Source: Clostridiales bacterium UBA3758 | Lineage (GTDB): Bacteria; Bacillota; Clostridia; Oscillospirales; Oscillospiraceae | Direction of reading: 5' to 3' | Assembly: GCA_002371675.1 (NCBI GenBank) | Contig: DFGE01000023.1 | Coordinates: 45,153-52,008, forward strand | DNA length: 6,856 nt | Shown: positions 4,445 through 6,856 of the stretch, one piece after another | How the letters are laid out: each line of letters starts with the position of its first letter | How positions within the stretch are numbered: the stretch's first letter is position 1 | Made by a program: the position numbers and the translations under genes | The notes under the pieces: model-generated | Told to the model about the DNA's origin: nothing | Database searches by the model: none | The model's input: the letters and a program-made list of their open reading frames with translations, nothing else

Positions 4445-6856
4445 TTACTTGTCCTTGCGCTCTTCGCCGAAGGTCTTCTTGGCCTCATCCCAACCGGCCA
4501 GCAGGCTCTTGAAGCCGGCGGAGAGGAAGTCCTTGAGATCGTCGGTCGCATCGGCGGCAGCGGCGGTGAGCTTATCGGTAGCTTCCTTCACGGCAGCCTT
4601 GGCGGCCTCGAGCTTCTTCTCGATCTCTTCCTTCTGCGCCTCAGCCTCGTTCTTGGCGGCCTGCTCGTCCTTGATGGCGGCCTGCGCGGCGGCCAGACGG
4701 GCGATGGGAACGCGGAACGGGCTGCAGGACACGTAGTCCAGGCCGACCTTGTGGAAGAACTCGACGGAGCTGGGATCGCCGCCGTGCTCGCCGCAGACGC
4801 CCAGATGCAGGTCGGGGCGGGTCTGGCGGCCGAGGGTCGCGGCCATCTTCACGAGCTTGCCGACGCCGACCTGGTCGACGCGGGCAAAGGGATCGCTCTC
4901 ATAGATCTTCTTGTCGTAGTAGGCGCCGAGGAACTTGCCGGCGTCGTCACGGCTGAAGCCGAAGGTCATCTGGGTCAGGTCGTTGGTGCCGAAGGAGAAG
5001 AACTCGGCCTCCTTGGCGATGTCGTCCGCGGTCAGAGCGGCGCGCGGGATCTCGATCATGGTGCCGACCTTGTACTTCATGTCGGAACCGGCCTCGGCCA
5101 GAACGGCGTCGGCGGCCTTGACGACCACGTCCTTGACGAACTTGAGCTCCTTGACCTCGCCCACCAGCGGGATCATGATCTCGGGAACCATGTTCCACTC
5201 GGGGTGACGGTTCTGGACGGCGATGGCGGCCTTGATGACGGCACGGGTCTGCATCTCGGCGATCTCCGGGTAGGTGACGGCCAGACGGCAGCCGCGGTGA
5301 CCCATCATGGGGTTGAACTCGTGGAGGGAGGCGATGAGGGCCTTGATCTGCTCCACGGTCTTGCCCTGCGCGTCGGCGAGGGCCTTGATGTCAGCCTCTT
5401 CGGTGGGAACGAACTCATGGAGCGGGGGATCGAGGAAGCGGATGGTGACCGGGCAGCCTTCCATGGCCTCGTAGATGCCCTCAAAGTCGCCCTGCTGCAT
5501 CGGCTCGAGCTTGGCCAGAGCGGCAACGCGCTCCTCCAGCGTGTCGGAGCAGATCATCTCGCGGAAAGCGGCGATACGGTCACTGTTAAAGAACATGTGC
5601 TCGGTGCGGGTCAGGCCGATGCCCTGGGCGCCCAGCTCGCGGGCCTTGGCGGCGTCGCGCGGGGTGTCGGCATTGGTGCGGACCTGCAGGCGGCGGTACT
5701 TGTCGGCCCAGCCCATGAGGCGGCCAAACTCGCCGGCGATGGTGGCGTCGACCGTGGGGATCACGCCGTCATAGATGTTGCCGGTGGAGCCGTCGATGGA
5801 GATGTAGTCGCCCTCGTGGAAGGTCTTGCCGGCCAGCTCGAACTGCTTGTTGGCCTCGTCCATCTTGATCTCGCCGCAGCCGGAGACGCAGCACTTGCCC
5901 ATGCCGCGGGCCACAACGGCCGCGTGGCTGGTCATGCCGCCGCGCACGGTCAGGATGCCCTGAGCGGCCTTCATGCCCTCGATGTCCTCGGGGCTGGTCT
6001 CGAGACGGACCAGAACGACCTTTTCCTTCTTGGCGGCGGCAGCCTTGGCGTCCTCCGCGGAGAAGACGACCTTGCCGCAGGCGGCGCCGGGGGAGGCACC
6101 GAGGCCCTTGCCCATCGGGGTGGCGGCCTTCAGAGCCTTGTCGTCAAACTGCGGGTGCAGCAGGGTGTCAAGGTTGCGCGGGTCGATCATCAGAACGGCC
6201 TGCTTCTCGTCGATCATGCCCTCGTCCACCAGGTCGCAGGCGATCTTCAGAGCGGCCTTGGCGGTGCGCTTGCCGCTGCGGCACTGGAGCATGTAGAGCT
6301 TGCCGTTCTCAACGGTGAACTCCATGTCCTGCATGTCGCGGTAGTGATCCTCGAGCTTCTTGCAGACTTCGATGAACTCGGCATAGGCCTCGGGGAACTT
6401 CTCTTCCATCTGGGAGATGGGCATCGGGGTGCGGACGCCGGCCACGACGTCTTCGCCCTGGGCGTTGGTCAGGAACTCGCCCATCAGCTTCTTCTCGCCG
6501 GTGGCGGGGTCGCGCGTGAAGGCGACGCCGGTGCCGGAGTTCTCGTTCAGGTTGCCGAAGACCATCGGCATGACGTTGACGGCAGTGCCCCAGGAGTAGG
6601 GGATGTCGTTGTCGCGGCGGTAGACGTTGGCGCGCGGGTTGTCCCAGGAGCGGAACACGGCGCGGATGGCTTCATACAGCTGCACCTTCGGGTCGGAGGG
6701 GAAGTCCTCGCCGATCTGCTTCTTGTACTCGGCCTTGAACTCCTCGGCCAGCTCCTTGAGGTCGGCCGCGGTGAGCTCGACGTCGAAGGTCACGCCCTTG
6801 CGCTCCTTCATCTCGTCGATGAGCTGCTCAAAGTACTTCTTGCCCACTTCCATAAC
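4445..6856 (-). CDS. ppdK: Pyruvate, phosphate dikinase (N-terminus outside the window; extended C-terminus)
   Basis: PPDK reversibly converts pyruvate, ATP and phosphate to PEP, AMP and pyrophosphate in the cytoplasm; many anaerobes run it in glycolysis. The frame is open to the right edge (a Val codon precedes the Met at 6853, used here as residue 1), so about 145 N-terminal residues are missing, judging by the clostridial enzyme. Visible parts are: the end of the ATP-binding domain (to about 195, with RSWDNPRA, GTAVNV and NAQGEDVVAGVRTP); the swivelling His domain (about 240-360) with phosphorylated His310 in GGMTSHAAVVARG; and the PEP/pyruvate barrel (about 390-728) with Glu601, Asn624/Asp625 in FGTNDLTQ and catalytic Cys687 in CGEHGGD. 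All look intact. The family normally ends at ARLAAAQAA plus a few residues; here 74 further residues follow before the stop. A GNRA-loop terminator lies downstream. Confidence 0.98.
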   Translation of the reverse strand, partial: VMEVGKKYFEQLIDEMKERKGVTFDVELTAADLKELAEEFKAEYKKQIGEDFPSDPKVQLYEAIRAVFRSWDNPRANVYRRDNDIPYSWGTAVNVMPMVFGNLNENSGTGVAFTRDPATGEKKLMGEFLTNAQGEDVVAGVRTPMPISQMEEKFPEAYAEFIEVCKKLEDHYRDMQDMEFTVENGKLYMLQCRSGKRTAKAALKIACDLVDEGMIDEKQAVLMIDPRNLDTLLHPQFDDKALKAATPMGKGLGASPGAACGKVVFSAEDAKAAAAKKEKVVLVRLETSPEDIEGMKAAQGILTVRGGMTSHAAVVARGMGKCCVSGCGEIKMDEANKQFELAGKTFHEGDYISIDGSTGNIYDGVIPTVDATIAGEFGRLMGWADKYRRLQVRTNADTPRDAAKARELGAQGIGLTRTEHMFFNSDRIAAFREMICSDTLEERVAALAKLEPMQQGDFEGIYEAMEGCPVTIRFLDPPLHEFVPTEEADIKALADAQGKTVEQIKALIASLHEFNPMMGHRGCRLAVTYPEIAEMQTRAVIKAAIAVQNRHPEWNMVPEIMIPLVGEVKELKFVKDVVVKAADAVLAEAGSDMKYKVGTMIEIPRAALTADDIAKEAEFFSFGTNDLTQMTFGFSRDDAGKFLGAYYDKKIYESDPFARVDQVGVGKLVKMAATLGRQTRPDLHLGVCGEHGGDPSSVEFFHKVGLDYVSCSPFRVPIARLAAAQAAIKDEQAAKNEAEAQKEEIEKKLEAAKAAVKEATDKLTAAAADATDDLKDFLSAGFKSLLAGWDEAKKTFGEERKDK
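4448..4669 (-). other. Alanine/lysine/glutamate-rich C-terminal tail of PpdK
   Basis: These codons encode residues 729-802 of the visible PpdK, beyond the point where the clostridial enzyme I remember ends. The first 40 residues (DEQAAKNEAEAQKEEIEKKL and on) have the charge and Ala/Leu spacing of a long helix or coiled coil. The last 34 form a second, more hydrophobic stretch (DDLKDFLSAGFKSLLAGW, then a charged end). Codon choice is GC-rich at third positions like the rest of the gene, so it does not look like accidental read-through of intergenic DNA. No known domain was recognised. Confidence 0.75.

Overview
The window reads as a stretch of chromosome from a fairly GC-rich Gram-positive anaerobe. 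It most likely belongs to class Clostridia, perhaps the Oscillospirales group. This is an inference from three things: the very close match of the pyruvate phosphate dikinase to remembered clostridial sequences, the strong AGGAGG-type ribosome binding sites, and compact GC-rich hairpin terminators between GC-rich genes with AT-richer gaps. Genus cannot be decided from the sequence alone.

Layout, left to right. At the left edge a minus-strand gene begins at 32 and runs out of the window; only about ten codons of a secretion signal are visible. A 571-base divergent gap (33-603) holds its ribosome binding site, copy 1 of a structured repeat (151-310), an extended -10 promoter (382-410), and a leader of about 187 nt with three tandem hairpins in front of glnA. 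glnA (604-2028, plus strand) is a type I glutamine synthetase. Between glnA and the convergent psuG lies a 262-base gap (2029-2290) packed with five inverted repeats, two of which share the same arms. psuG (2291-3211, minus strand) encodes pseudouridine-5'-phosphate glycosidase. Upstream of it, a 234-base gap carries copy 2 of the same repeat (3271-3437). Then come a CPBP-family membrane protease gene (3446-4357, minus), a GNRA-loop terminator (4376-4405), and the C-terminal 800 or so residues of pyruvate, phosphate dikinase (4445 to the right edge, minus).

The four recognisable proteins are mainly housekeeping: nitrogen assimilation (GlnA), nucleoside salvage (PsuG), PEP/pyruvate interconversion (PpdK), and a membrane protease of unknown substrate. 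Nothing suggests that they form one pathway. The minus-strand genes ppdK, CPBP and psuG are separated by a terminator and by the repeat, so they are probably not a tight operon.

No defence locus, CRISPR array or complete mobile element is visible. The parts most worth a second look are: the 150-base structured repeat present twice, ungapped at about 83% identity; a 74-residue Ala/Lys/Glu-rich tail on PpdK beyond the usual end of the family; a glutamine synthetase of the GSI-beta shape lacking the adenylylation tyrosine; the hairpin-rich glnA leader; and the duplicated terminator hairpins after glnA.
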